Positions 9,976 through 18,316 of a stretch of 64,000 bases of DNA are shown in pieces; the first letter of the stretch is position 1; the number at the start of each line of letters is the position of its first letter. This stretch comes from Mycobacterium sp. E3251. GTDB lineage: Bacteria; Actinomycetota; Actinomycetes; Mycobacteriales; Mycobacteriaceae. Position numbers and translations under genes: made by a program. The stretch covers positions 53,612 through 117,611 of the forward strand of contig NZ_LZJF01000201.1 in the NCBI RefSeq assembly GCF_001666835.1, in the 5' to 3' direction. A model generated the notes under the pieces. It saw only the letters and a list, made by a program, of their open reading frames with translations. It was not told the DNA's origin and made no database searches.

Positions 9976-10899
9976 TCAGTAGAGCGCGTTGGCGAGGTTG
10001 CGCCGTCCGGCGACGACCTCGGGGTCGGCAGGATCGAAAAGCTCGAAAAGCTCGATCAATCGGGTGCGCACCTTGGTCCGGTCGTCCCCAGATGTGCTGC
10101 GCACCAAAGCGATCAGGCGATCGAAGGCCGCGCTCACATCCTGATTGAGGATTTGCACGTCGGCGGCGGCGAAGGCCGCATCGATGTCGCTCGGTGCCGC
10201 GTCGGCGGCCGCGAGGGCATCCGGCGAGTGGGTGGTGGCGCGCTTGAGGAAGTCGATCTGCCGGATCGCGCCCTTGGCTTCGACGCTGCCCGGATTGGCA
10301 TCCAAGATCGCTTGATACGAGGCTCTCGCCACCTCGAAATCACCCGCCTCGAGCTGTTCACGGGCGGCGGCCAGCTCGGGGTCGACCTCGTCGGGGTCCG
10401 CGGAACCGCCTGGGCCCTTGAGCTTTCCGGCCGTCGCAGAGAGAAGCGAGTCCACCCAGCCCCGCAACTGCTCGGGCGGCTGCATCCCTTGGAAGCTGGA
10501 GAGCGGCTGCCCGGCGGCCAGAGCCACGACGGTCGGCACCGCGTCGACACCGAATATCTGGGCCACCCTTGGCGCCACGTCGACGTTGACCGTGGCCAGG
10601 GACCACTTGCCGTTGTCCTCGGCGGCCAGGCCGGACAGGATGTCGACGAGCTGGACACATGCGTCGCTGCGTGGCGACCACAGCAGCACCACGACCGGCA
10701 CTTCCTCGGACCGGAGCAGGACTTCGGTTTCGAAATTGGCTTCGGTGATCGCGGTGACGCCAGGACCGGCCTCAGCGGCCGGCGTTGCACCGGCGCCCGT
10801 CGCGCCGGCCGGCGGCTGTTGCTGGGCCCGCTGCTTGAGGCCGGATAAGTCGACCGCACCGGCCATCGCCGGGCCTATCGAGGGTCGCGGACGCGTCAC
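9976..10899 (-). CDS. CnoX/YbbN-like thioredoxin-fold protein with TPR tail
   Basis: 307 residues, homologue of M. tuberculosis Rv1324. An alanine/proline-rich N-terminus is followed by a thioredoxin fold (about residues 50-150) and a TPR-type helical tail. The usual CxxC is replaced by WSPRSDACVQL, with one cysteine. This is the arrangement of E. coli YbbN/CnoX (WSERSQHCLQL as I remember it), a chaperone-like protein that is not a classical disulfide reductase. The cis-proline block is VDAVPTVVALAAGQP. Start GTG at 10899; an internal ATG at 10866 is possible. It is not clustered with an obvious partner. The chaperedoxin role is by homology only. Confidence 0.85.
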   Translation of the reverse strand: MTRPRPSIGPAMAGAVDLSGLKQRAQQQPPAGATGAGATPAAEAGPGVTAITEANFETEVLLRSEEVPVVVLLWSPRSDACVQLVDILSGLAAEDNGKWSLATVNVDVAPRVAQIFGVDAVPTVVALAAGQPLSSFQGMQPPEQLRGWVDSLLSATAGKLKGPGGSADPDEVDPELAAAREQLEAGDFEVARASYQAILDANPGSVEAKGAIRQIDFLKRATTHSPDALAAADAAPSDIDAAFAAADVQILNQDVSAAFDRLIALVRSTSGDDRTKVRTRLIELFELFDPADPEVVAGRRNLANALY

Positions 10900-11050
10900 G
10901 TCGTCAAGTTTGTCATGCGCATCGGTGACCTATCCACCCGGTGGCGAGGACGTCCGGGCCAGTCCAGAGGGCGCATGGACGGGCCCCGACCGGGCATATG
11001 ACCAAGATCACAAAAATTCCCGCACGTCAGGAGCCAGCAACCTCGCGCGT

Positions 11051-11064
11051 GGGCGCGAGCGCCC
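11051..11064 (-). terminator. GC-rich hairpin after fadA4
   Basis: GGGCGCGAGCGCCC is a perfect short inverted repeat 10-23 bases beyond the fadA4 stop codon. It has no T-tract, as is common at mycobacterial gene ends, so it may be a weak terminator or an mRNA 3' stabiliser. The rest of the 174-bp gap 10900-11073 must also hold the fadA4 3' end and the promoter of the CnoX-like gene; I see no further structure. Confidence 0.35.
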
Positions 11065-11073
11065 CCGGGCGAG

Positions 11074-12267
11074 CTACTTTGCCCGCAGAATCAGCGCGTC
11101 GCCCTGGCCACCCGCGCCGCACAGGGCGGCGACGGCGTAGCCGGAGCCGCGGCGGGCCAATTCCAGCGCCGCATGCAGCGTGATCCGAGCGCCCGACATG
11201 CCGATGGGATGCCCGACGGCGATCGCACCGCCGTTGACGTTGACGATCTCGGGATCCAACCCGAGTTCGCGGGTCGATGCCAGCGCGACCGCCGAGAACG
11301 CCTCGTTGATTTCCACGACGTCGAGCTGGTCGACGGAGATGCCCTCGCGGCTGAGGGCTTTCTTGATCGCGTTGGCGGGCTGCGACTGCAGAGTGGAGTC
11401 CGGCCCGGCCACCACACCGTGGGCGCCGATTTCGACCAGCCAGGTCAGGCCGAGCTCTTCTGCCTTGGCCTTGTTCATCACCACCACGGCGGCCGCCCCG
11501 TCGGAAATCTGCGACGCCGAACCGGCGGTGATGGTGCCATCGCGACGGAAGGCCGGCTTGAGCCCGGCCAGCGACTCGGCGGTGGTGTTGGCGCGGATCC
11601 CCTCGTCCTCGGTGAACTGCAGCGAATCACCCTTGCGCTGTGGGATGTTGACCGGCACGACTTCGTCGGCGAAGACGCCGTCCTTCCACGCCGCGGCCGC
11701 CTTCTGATGCGACCGCGCAGCGAACTCGTCCTGCTCCTGGCGGGTGAATTGGTCCACGTCGTTGCGCTGCTCGGTGAGCGCGCCCATCGGCTGGTCGGTG
11801 AACACGTCGTGCAGACCGTCGTAGGCCATGTGGTCGAGGACCGTGACGTCGCCATACTTGTAACCCGCCCGGCTGTCCATCAGCAAATGAGGCGCCTTGG
11901 TCATCGACTCCTGGCCCCCGGCCACCACCACGTCGAACTCGCCGGCACGAATGAGCTGGTCAGCGAGCGCGATGGCGTCGATGCCGGACAGGCACATCTT
12001 GTTGATGGTCAGCGCCGGAACGTCCCAGCCGATGCCGGCCGCAACGGCCGCCTGGCGCGCGGGCATCTGGCCGGCCCCGGCCGTCAGCACCTGCCCCATG
12101 ATCACGTACTCGACCAGGCGACCCGGCACTTGAACATTCGGGAAAGCCTTCTCCAGCGCGCCGGCGATCGCGATGGCACCCAGGTCGCTGGCCGAAAAAT
12201 CCTTCAGCGAACCCATCAATTTGCCGATCGGCGTGCGCGCTCCAGCAACGATCACCGACGTCGTCAT
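11074..12267 (-). CDS. fadA4: Acetyl-CoA C-acetyltransferase (thiolase)
   Basis: Thiolase of 397 residues, the usual length, which condenses or cleaves acetoacetyl-CoA. NKMCLSG (near residue 90) carries the acyl-accepting cysteine, NVNGGAIAVGHPIGMSGARI the catalytic histidine and CGAGGQGDALIL the second cysteine. Start ATG at 12267 is preceded by AGGAGG (minus strand, around 12275). It is divergent from the methylmalonyl-CoA epimerase gene, 81 bases away. Both are short-chain acyl-CoA enzymes, so a shared control region in that gap is likely. Confidence 0.96.
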   Translation of the reverse strand: MTTSVIVAGARTPIGKLMGSLKDFSASDLGAIAIAGALEKAFPNVQVPGRLVEYVIMGQVLTAGAGQMPARQAAVAAGIGWDVPALTINKMCLSGIDAIALADQLIRAGEFDVVVAGGQESMTKAPHLLMDSRAGYKYGDVTVLDHMAYDGLHDVFTDQPMGALTEQRNDVDQFTRQEQDEFAARSHQKAAAAWKDGVFADEVVPVNIPQRKGDSLQFTEDEGIRANTTAESLAGLKPAFRRDGTITAGSASQISDGAAAVVVMNKAKAEELGLTWLVEIGAHGVVAGPDSTLQSQPANAIKKALSREGISVDQLDVVEINEAFSAVALASTRELGLDPEIVNVNGGAIAVGHPIGMSGARITLHAALELARRGSGYAVAALCGAGGQGDALILRAK

Positions 12268-12348
12268 GAAAACCTCCTAGGGGTCCGTGGACGGCCGATT
12301 CGGCCTCCCGGAGAAGCGCAATCTTTGCCGCCAGGTTACCTTTATGTG

Positions 12349-12813
12349 ATGACGACCGATCAAGTTGACGCCCGTCAGATCCTGGCCACCGGCCTGGTGA
12401 CGGCGATCGATCACGTCGGCATCGCAGTCGCCGACCTGGACGCGGCAATCGCCTGGTATCACGACCACCTCGGCATGAACGTGGTGCACGAGGAAGTCAA
12501 CGAGGAGCAGGGAATCCGCGAGGCCATGCTGGCCGTGCGCGGCGCACCGGCCGGTACCGCGCAGATCCAGCTGATGGCCCCGTTCGACGACTCCTCGACC
12601 ATCGCGAAGTTCCTCGACAAGCGCGGGCCGGGCATTCAGCAGATGGCGGTTCGCGTGGGCGACCTCGACAGCGTGATCGAGCATCTGCGATCCCAGGGCA
12701 TCCGGTTGATCTACGACGCGCCGCGCCGCGGCACGGCAAACTCGCGGATCAACTTCATCCACCCCAAGGACGCCGGCGGCGTTCTCATCGAGCTGGTCGA
12801 ACCGGCCGCCTGA
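12349..12813 (+). CDS. mce: Methylmalonyl-CoA epimerase
   Basis: Glyoxalase-fold enzyme of 154 residues, homologue of Rv1322A. It interconverts the 2R and 2S forms of methylmalonyl-CoA in the propionate pathway. IDHVGIAVADLDAAIAWY at the N-terminus supplies the metal-binding His, GPGIQQMAVRV the second metal ligand region, and IHPKDAGGVLIELVEP the C-terminal His/Glu. ATG 12349 was chosen over an ATG at 12344, which runs straight into TGA; a GTG at 12346 is also possible. A ribosome site is not evident, so a leaderless or short-leader message is possible. It ends one base before the opposing Rv1322-like gene. Confidence 0.94.
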   Translation: MTTDQVDARQILATGLVTAIDHVGIAVADLDAAIAWYHDHLGMNVVHEEVNEEQGIREAMLAVRGAPAGTAQIQLMAPFDDSSTIAKFLDKRGPGIQQMAVRVGDLDSVIEHLRSQGIRLIYDAPRRGTANSRINFIHPKDAGGVLIELVEPAA

Positions 12814-13110
12814 TCACGACCACTTCCGGGTCGGGCCCCGCGTGGCGCGGTGGCTCCAGCACGGGGTGTGCCAATGCCGCCGATCGTCAGCTCCCCCGAG
12901 TGTCGAATCGGTCGGCCACACCACGAGATGTGCGGTACCGGCGCGTATTTCGTGATCACAACCGGGACAGCGGTAGGTCTTGACCGCACGGTCCGCCGCG
13001 ACGGGCCGGACTTCGTACTCGTGGCCGTCGGGCCCGATCTCCAAGCGGCGCGGCACCAGGGGAGGCAGTGACGCCCGCTGCCGACGTGGCGGTGTGCGGC
13101 GTCTAGCCAT
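12814..13110 (-). CDS. Small zinc-ribbon-like conserved protein (Rv1322 type)
   Basis: 98 residues, arginine-rich at the start (MARRRTPPRR). The central CPGCDHEI pair with a later HWHTPCW could bind one zinc ion. The position between the epimerase and nucS matches Rv1322 of M. tuberculosis, and the gene is conserved in mycobacteria. No enzymatic motif is seen. It lies 19 bases after the nucS stop on the same strand, so nucS and this gene are probably co-transcribed, and a nucleic-acid-binding role would fit. Function unknown. Confidence 0.8.
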   Translation of the reverse strand: MARRRTPPRRQRASLPPLVPRRLEIGPDGHEYEVRPVAADRAVKTYRCPGCDHEIRAGTAHLVVWPTDSTLGGADDRRHWHTPCWSHRATRGPTRKWS

Positions 13111-13129
13111 GTCACCAGCCTAACGGGGT

Positions 13130-13810
13130 TCAGAACAGCCGGTATTCGTCGCTGTCCATTCCTCGCATCTTGTCGTAATCCAGTGTGATGCAACGGATCC
13201 CGCGGTCGGTGGCCAGCGTGCGCGCTTGCGGCTTGATCTGCTGTGCGGCGAACACCCCCTTCACCGGCGCGAGCACGCTGTCGCGATTGAGCAACTCGAG
13301 GTAGCGGGTGAGCTGCTCAACGCCGTCGATCTCGCCGCGTCGCTTGATTTCCACCGCGACGGAACCGCCTTGCTCGTCACGGCAGAGCAGGTCGACGGGC
13401 CCGATGGCGGTCATGTATTCGCGACGCACCAGCGTGTAGCCCTCGCCGAGCAGTTGCACGTGCTCGGCGAGCAACGCCTGCAAGTGGGCTTCGACGCCGT
13501 CCTTGACCAGGCCGGGGTCCACCCCGAGGTCGTGGCTGGAATCGTGCTCGACCTCCTCGACGGTGATGCGCAGCTGTTCCCCGGCCTTGTTCTGGACGAC
13601 CCACACTGGCACCTGATCACCGGGCTCCTCGGTGAGCCAGCAAGGTGGACTCATCCAATTCAGCGGCTTGTAGGCGCGATCGTCGGCGTGCACGCTGACC
13701 GATCCGTCGGCCTTGAACAGCAACAACCTGCGGGCCGACGGAAGATGCGCGGTGAGCCGGCCGACATAGTCCACAGTGCACTGGGCGATCACTAGACGCA
13801 CCCGACTCAC
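13130..13810 (-). CDS. nucS: Mismatch-specific endonuclease NucS/EndoMS
   Basis: 226 residues. NucS is the non-canonical mismatch repair nuclease of actinobacteria, which lack MutS/MutL; it cuts both strands at G-T, G-G and T-T mismatches. The N-terminal half is the DNA-binding/dimerisation domain. The C-terminal RecB-like nuclease domain shows GPVDLLCRDE and VAVEIKRRGEIDGVEQLTRYLE, the D-EVK catalytic set. The last residues, DEYRLF, resemble a sliding-clamp binding tail. Start GTG at 13810. The cyclase gene starts 36 bases away in the opposite direction. Confidence 0.96.
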   Translation of the reverse strand: MSRVRLVIAQCTVDYVGRLTAHLPSARRLLLFKADGSVSVHADDRAYKPLNWMSPPCWLTEEPGDQVPVWVVQNKAGEQLRITVEEVEHDSSHDLGVDPGLVKDGVEAHLQALLAEHVQLLGEGYTLVRREYMTAIGPVDLLCRDEQGGSVAVEIKRRGEIDGVEQLTRYLELLNRDSVLAPVKGVFAAQQIKPQARTLATDRGIRCITLDYDKMRGMDSDEYRLF

Positions 13811-13846
13811 CTTAGAGCGTGGCCGACAAATTAGGCTGACGCCACC

Positions 13847-15460
13847 ATGTCGGCCAACCAGAGCTTGGCAAAACGCATCGGCCGGGTGCTCGAGACGGTC
13901 ACCCGGCAGAGCGGGCGGCTCCCAGAGACCCCGGCGTACGGCTCGCTGCTGCTGGGACGCGTTTCGGAAAGCCAGCGACGTCGCCGCATTCGCATCCAGG
14001 TCATCCTGACGGTGTTGGTCTTGGGCGCCAATCTGATCGGCATCGCCGTCGCGCTGCTCCTGGTGACCATCGCCATTCCGCAGCCCAGCGTGTTCGACGC
14101 GCCGTGGTGGATCACCTTCGCGGCATCACCGGCATATATCGCGCTGGCACTGGCGGTGGGCACCTATTGGATCACCCGCAGGACCGTCGTATCGCTGCGC
14201 TGGGCGATCGAGGAGCGCACGCCGAACCGGGAGGACGAGCGAAACACTTTTCTGGCCCCATGGCGCATCGCCCGCTTCGATCTCGTCCTGTGGGGCGTCG
14301 GGGCGACGGTCCTGACGACGCTTTACGGACTGGTCAACACGCTATTCATCCCGCGCTTCCTCATCGCGGTGGGCATCTGCGGAATCTTGGTGGCGACCGG
14401 CAGTTATCTGCTCGCCGAGTTCGCGCTGCGCCCGGCGGCGGCCCAAGCGCTCGAAGCAGGGCCACCGCCGCGGCGATTCGCCTCGGGGATCATGGGCCGG
14501 ACCATGGTGGTCTGGTTCCTCGGCTCGGGCCTGCCCGTTCTCGGTATTGGCTTCCTGGCCGGCTTCCAAGCCCTGATGCGCAATCTGACCGAAACGCAAT
14601 TCGCCGTCGGCGTGCTGATCGTGTCGATCGCCACGCTCATCTTCGGTTGCCTCTTGATGTGGATCCTGGCCTGGCTCACCGCAACTCCCGTGCGCGTGGT
14701 CCGCGCGGCGCTGAGGCGTGTCGAGCGCGGTGATCTGCGGGGCGACCTCGTCGTGTTCGACGGGACCGAACTCGGTGAACTACAACGCGGATTCAACGCG
14801 ATGGTGGACGGGCTGCGCGAGCGCGAACGCGTTCGCGACCTGTTCGGCCGGCACGTTGGGCGAGAGGTGGCCCTGGCCGCCGAACGCGAGCGACCGAAGC
14901 TGGGCGGCGAAGAACGGCACGTGGCGGTGGTATTCATCGACATCGTCGGGTCGACCAAGCTGGTGACGAGCCGGCCCGCGTCGGAGATCGTCCAGTTGCT
15001 CAACCAATTCTTCGGAATAGTCGTGGAGGAAGTGGACCGACACTGCGGGCTGGTCAACAAGTTTGAGGGCGATGCCACGCTGGCCGTGTTCGGGGCCCCC
15101 AATCATTTGGACTGCCCCGAAGAGCAAGCGCTGGCCGCCGCGCGTGCCATCGCCGAGCGGCTGAACGACGAAATCTCTGAGTGCCGGGCCGGTATCGGCG
15201 TGGCGGCCGGCCAAGTCGTGGCCGGGAACGTCGGCGCCAGGGAACGCTTCGAATACACCGTGATCGGCGGACCGGTCAATGAGGCGGCCCGGCTGTGCGA
15301 ACTCGCCAAGTCGTACCCGGGCCTACTGCTCGCGGCGGCCGACGCGCTGGAAGGGGTCGGTGAGAAGGAGCGCGCCCGTTGGTCTTTGGGCGAGACCGTG
15401 ACCCTCCGTGGACACGAGAACCCCACGCGGCTCGCCATGCCCACCGACCCGGCGGAGTGA
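13847..15460 (+). CDS. Membrane-bound class III adenylate cyclase with HAMP domain
   Basis: 537 residues, homologue of the Rv1318c/Rv1319c/Rv1320c group. Six hydrophobic segments lie between about residues 45 and 275. A HAMP domain follows (ATPVRVVRAALRRVERGDLR to about residue 330), then the cyclase domain. VVFIDIVGSTKL holds the first metal aspartate, KFEGDATLAVFGAP the second, and VIGGPVNEAARLCELAK the transition-state Asn/Arg block. The product is presumably cAMP made at the inner face of the membrane. H37Rv has three such genes in tandem; here there is one, followed by unrelated accessory genes. ATG 13847 gives the usual N-terminus. Confidence 0.93.
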   Translation: MSANQSLAKRIGRVLETVTRQSGRLPETPAYGSLLLGRVSESQRRRRIRIQVILTVLVLGANLIGIAVALLLVTIAIPQPSVFDAPWWITFAASPAYIALALAVGTYWITRRTVVSLRWAIEERTPNREDERNTFLAPWRIARFDLVLWGVGATVLTTLYGLVNTLFIPRFLIAVGICGILVATGSYLLAEFALRPAAAQALEAGPPPRRFASGIMGRTMVVWFLGSGLPVLGIGFLAGFQALMRNLTETQFAVGVLIVSIATLIFGCLLMWILAWLTATPVRVVRAALRRVERGDLRGDLVVFDGTELGELQRGFNAMVDGLRERERVRDLFGRHVGREVALAAERERPKLGGEERHVAVVFIDIVGSTKLVTSRPASEIVQLLNQFFGIVVEEVDRHCGLVNKFEGDATLAVFGAPNHLDCPEEQALAAARAIAERLNDEISECRAGIGVAAGQVVAGNVGARERFEYTVIGGPVNEAARLCELAKSYPGLLLAAADALEGVGEKERARWSLGETVTLRGHENPTRLAMPTDPAE

Positions 15461-15524
15461 TTGATTTCGGACCCGAGTGGGTAAGGGGTTTATGGACATC
15501 GCCCCTCTAGAGATTGGTGTTGAC

Positions 15525-15902
15525 ATGACCGGAAGTGGAACTGTCCGCCGTGTTGCCGTCGCGGCGGGCATCGCCGCGGCAATCGCGCTGAGTTCGTTCA
15601 CCGCCGGATGTAGCTCGAACAACAACAACAAGAACCCGACGACCTCGACCGTTACCACCACCGTCACCACGCCCGCGAGCGTCACCACGACGGCGCCGGC
15701 GGCGACGACTCCCGCCGGACCGGGCGGCGGCCCCGAGACCGGACCCGGTGGCGCCACGACCGCCGGACCGGGTGGTTCCGGCGCCGGCGCCGGGCCAGGA
15801 GGGGCGAGCGCGGGTGTGCCGGGCGCCGGGGCTTCCGCTGGACCCGGGGGCGCGGGCGCCTGCGCCGGCGGTGTTTGCGTCGGGACCCCTCCCGCCCCGT
15901 AA
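15525..15902 (+). CDS. Thr/Gly/Pro-rich putative lipoprotein
   Basis: 125 residues if started at ATG 15525. A positively charged start (TGSGTVRR) and a hydrophobic stretch end in the lipobox FTAGC, so the mature protein would begin at the cysteine and be lipid-anchored. After SSNNNNKN comes a threonine/valine run and then a low-complexity Gly-Ala-Pro tail of about 75 residues with no globular domain. An upstream ATG at 15492 has a better ribosome site but would put charged residues before the signal. It ends 18 bases before the opposing MFS stop. Function unknown; it might act as a wall spacer or anchor. Confidence 0.7.
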   Translation: MTGSGTVRRVAVAAGIAAAIALSSFTAGCSSNNNNKNPTTSTVTTTVTTPASVTTTAPAATTPAGPGGGPETGPGGATTAGPGGSGAGAGPGGASAGVPGAGASAGPGGAGACAGGVCVGTPPAP

Positions 15903-15919
15903 CCGCCTGCCGGGCGCAA

Positions 15920-17164
15920 TCAATAATGGGTGGTCAAGGCTGCAACGAGGTGGTTAATGGTGCGGGAGTCGCTCTCCCGCACCAACATCGCCACGAGGCC
16001 CGAGCCGGCCACCAGCAGTGCGCCGACGAAACCGACGACCGCGGGCCAGCCGTGGACGCCGTAAATGAGGCCGCCGACCGCGCCGGCGACTGATCCGCCC
16101 AAGTAATAGCTGAATAAATACAGCGCGGACGCCTCCGCGCGGTCGGTTTGCGCCAACGCGCCCACCCAACCGCTGGCCACGGTGTGCGCGGCGAAGAAAC
16201 CACCCGTGAAGACGCCGACGCCCACCACTACCGCGGCCAGGGCGTGCGACACCGTCAGCAGTAGACCCGTCATCGTGACCGGCAAGGCGACTCCGAGCAC
16301 GAGTGGGCGTCCCCTGCTGTCGGCGAGCCGCCCGGCGACCAGCGATGTCCAGGTGCCGACCAGGTACAGCAGGAACAGCAGGCCAACAACCGACGGAGCG
16401 AGGCCGAACGGCCGCGCGGTCAGCCGGTAGCCAAGGTAGTTGTACACGGTCACGAATCCACCCATCAGCACGAATCCCACCGCGAAGAGCTTCAGCAGTA
16501 AGGGATTTCGCAGATGTGCCGCGAGGTTACACACGCTGGCCCGCGCACTCGTCTCTTTCGCTTCGAAGAACTGAGACCTCGGCACCAGGACAGCGAAGAC
16601 CACCGTGCCGGCCAGCGTCGTCAGGGAACACACCAGCAGCGCGACCCGCCAATTGCTGACCTCGATAACGAACGACGGGACGAGGCGACCGGCCAGTCCG
16701 CCGACCGTCGTTCCGGCGATGTAGCGGCCCATCGCCGATCCGAGCGACGAAGCGTGCACCTCCTCGGCCAGGAACGCCATCGCGACAGCGGGTATCCCTG
16801 CCAGGGCGACGCCGTGCACCGCGCGGCCGACGAGCAGCACGCCGAGCGTCGGACTGAATGGCAGCAACAGCCCGATCACGCTGGACGCCAGGCCGGAGGT
16901 CAGCATCACTGGGATTCGCCCGTAGCGCTCGGATACCACGCTCGCGGGAATGACGGCCAGCGCCAGCATTCCAGTAGTCAGCGAGACCGTCAGCGCCGCG
17001 ACGGCGGGGGTGATCCGGTAGGACGCGGACAAGGCCGGAAGCAACGCCTGTGTGCAGTACATCGCGGCGAAACTGGCGAGACCGGCGCCGTACAGCGCCG
17101 TTGTCAGCCGGCGATATCCGCTGGTTCCGGCTCGGTGCGCGACGGCAGAGGGGCGCTCAGGCAT
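15920..17164 (-). CDS. MFS transporter of the YnfM/DHA1 type
   Basis: 414 residues with 12 predicted membrane segments. The signature between segments 2 and 3 is VSERYGRIPVML, repeated in weaker form as ADSRGRPLVLG between segments 8 and 9, which is typical of drug:H+ antiporter-like MFS. It resembles the E. coli YnfM family (inner-membrane permeases of unknown substrate). Start ATG at 17164. It is divergent from a LysR gene across a 91-bp AT-rich gap with a good palindrome, the usual arrangement of an exporter and its LysR-type regulator. Substrate not predictable. Confidence 0.88.
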   Translation of the reverse strand: MPERPSAVAHRAGTSGYRRLTTALYGAGLASFAAMYCTQALLPALSASYRITPAVAALTVSLTTGMLALAVIPASVVSERYGRIPVMLTSGLASSVIGLLLPFSPTLGVLLVGRAVHGVALAGIPAVAMAFLAEEVHASSLGSAMGRYIAGTTVGGLAGRLVPSFVIEVSNWRVALLVCSLTTLAGTVVFAVLVPRSQFFEAKETSARASVCNLAAHLRNPLLLKLFAVGFVLMGGFVTVYNYLGYRLTARPFGLAPSVVGLLFLLYLVGTWTSLVAGRLADSRGRPLVLGVALPVTMTGLLLTVSHALAAVVVGVGVFTGGFFAAHTVASGWVGALAQTDRAEASALYLFSYYLGGSVAGAVGGLIYGVHGWPAVVGFVGALLVAGSGLVAMLVRESDSRTINHLVAALTTHY

Positions 17165-17199
17165 AGCAACGATGCTTCCGGCCTGCGCAGTACAACGGA

Positions 17200-17214
17200 A
17201 ATGAATTATTCATT
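17200..17214. promoter_or_regulatory. Palindromic operator candidate between MFS and LysR genes
   Basis: AATGAATTATTCATT is a perfect 7+1+7 palindrome in the AT-rich gap between the divergent MFS and LysR genes. A second short dyad, TTATGCAATAA, lies at 17221-17231. Both fit the T-N11-A style of LysR binding sites. The local base composition is very unlike the coding sequence on either side. Confidence 0.55.
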
Positions 17215-17255
17215 GATCTGTTATGCAATAATCGAATAAGTAGAGGTGGTGGCAT

Positions 17256-18137
17256 GTGGGCGACGATTACGAGTGGTTCGTCACACTCGCGGAGCTAGAG
17301 CACGTCACCGCGGCCGCCGAGCAGCTGCACCTGGCGCAGCCGACGCTCACCCGGATGCTGGCGCGCCTGGAAAGGCGACTGGGCGTGGCGCTGTTCGATC
17401 GCCGCGGCAAGCGACTATCTCTGAACACGTATGGCCGCATCTTTTACGAGCACGCACGGCGGGCACAGTCGGAGCTCGACTCGGCCCGGCGCGCAATCGA
17501 CGACCTGGCCAATCCGGCTGTCAGCGAGATCCGGTTGGGATTCCTCGGTTCGTTCGGAGCGACGGTGGTGCCGCGCTTGATCGCCGGATTCAAGGAAGTA
17601 TCGCCACGAGTGACGTTCGCGCTCCAGGAGGGTGCGGCCGAATCGGTCGGCGACCTCGTGCAATCCGGAGAAGTCGACGTCGGTGTGGTGTCCCCACGCC
17701 CGCGGCGGGCGGTTCTCGCCTGGCGCAGCCTCTTTCGGCAGCGGCTCGGTATCGCCGTCCCGCCGGGGCATCGATTCACCGGCAGTGCGTCGGTATCCAT
17801 GACCGAGCTGGCCGACGAGCCCGTCGTGGCCATGCACCCCGGGTTCGGCATGCGTCGATTGCTCGACGAGCTTTGTGTCGCAGCGCATTTCCAGCCGCGG
17901 ATCGTATTGGAAGCGGCGAACCTCACCACGACCGCGGGCCTGGTGGCCGCCGGACTGGGCGTCGGCCTGATGCCCATCGACGGCAGCGACTACGCACCGG
18001 GGTTGAGCGTGCTGCCGCTGGCCGACGCCGACGCGTACCGCGACGTGGGGATGATCTGGGATTCGGGCCGGCCGCTTTCCCGCCCGGCCCGCGATTTCAT
18101 CGCGGCCGCCGCGGCAGTCCGTCAGCGACAGCCTTAG
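17256..18137 (+). CDS. LysR-family transcriptional regulator
   Basis: 293 residues. The N-terminal winged helix reads WFVTLAELEHVTAAAEQLHLAQPTL... and carries the usual LysR helix-turn-helix in residues 5-60. The effector-binding domain fills the rest (GFLGSFGATVVPRLI to the end). Start GTG at 17256 follows AGAGGTGG by a few bases; an ATG two bases earlier is out of frame. It is likely to control the divergent MFS gene and itself. The effector is unknown. Confidence 0.9.
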   Translation: MGDDYEWFVTLAELEHVTAAAEQLHLAQPTLTRMLARLERRLGVALFDRRGKRLSLNTYGRIFYEHARRAQSELDSARRAIDDLANPAVSEIRLGFLGSFGATVVPRLIAGFKEVSPRVTFALQEGAAESVGDLVQSGEVDVGVVSPRPRRAVLAWRSLFRQRLGIAVPPGHRFTGSASVSMTELADEPVVAMHPGFGMRRLLDELCVAAHFQPRIVLEAANLTTTAGLVAAGLGVGLMPIDGSDYAPGLSVLPLADADAYRDVGMIWDSGRPLSRPARDFIAAAAAVRQRQP

Positions 18138-18195
18138 GTCGGCGCGGTCCGCCGGCTTACCCAACACGATTCGATTGGTTGGCTGTGCCGATCAA

Positions 18196-18239
18196 TAGGG
18201 AAATTCCTTATTTGTTCCTCTCCCCCAACACGCGAGAGT
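18196..18239 (+). promoter_or_regulatory. Regulon promoter 1: TAGGG-N5-CCTTA box and -10
   Basis: The box TAGGGAAATTCCTTA is at 18196-18210. After 23 bases a GAGAGT hexamer (18234-18239) sits where the other members of this set have TAGCGT. A transcript starting near 18246 would have a leader of about 70 bases before the ATG at 18317. The -10 match is the weakest of the set. Confidence 0.65.
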
Positions 18240-18316
18240 TGCTAGCGGAGCAGACCACAACGTTCGACTGATGCGCGGCACACCGATCCGTGAGTACAGG
18301 GCAAAGGAGAAAAGCA

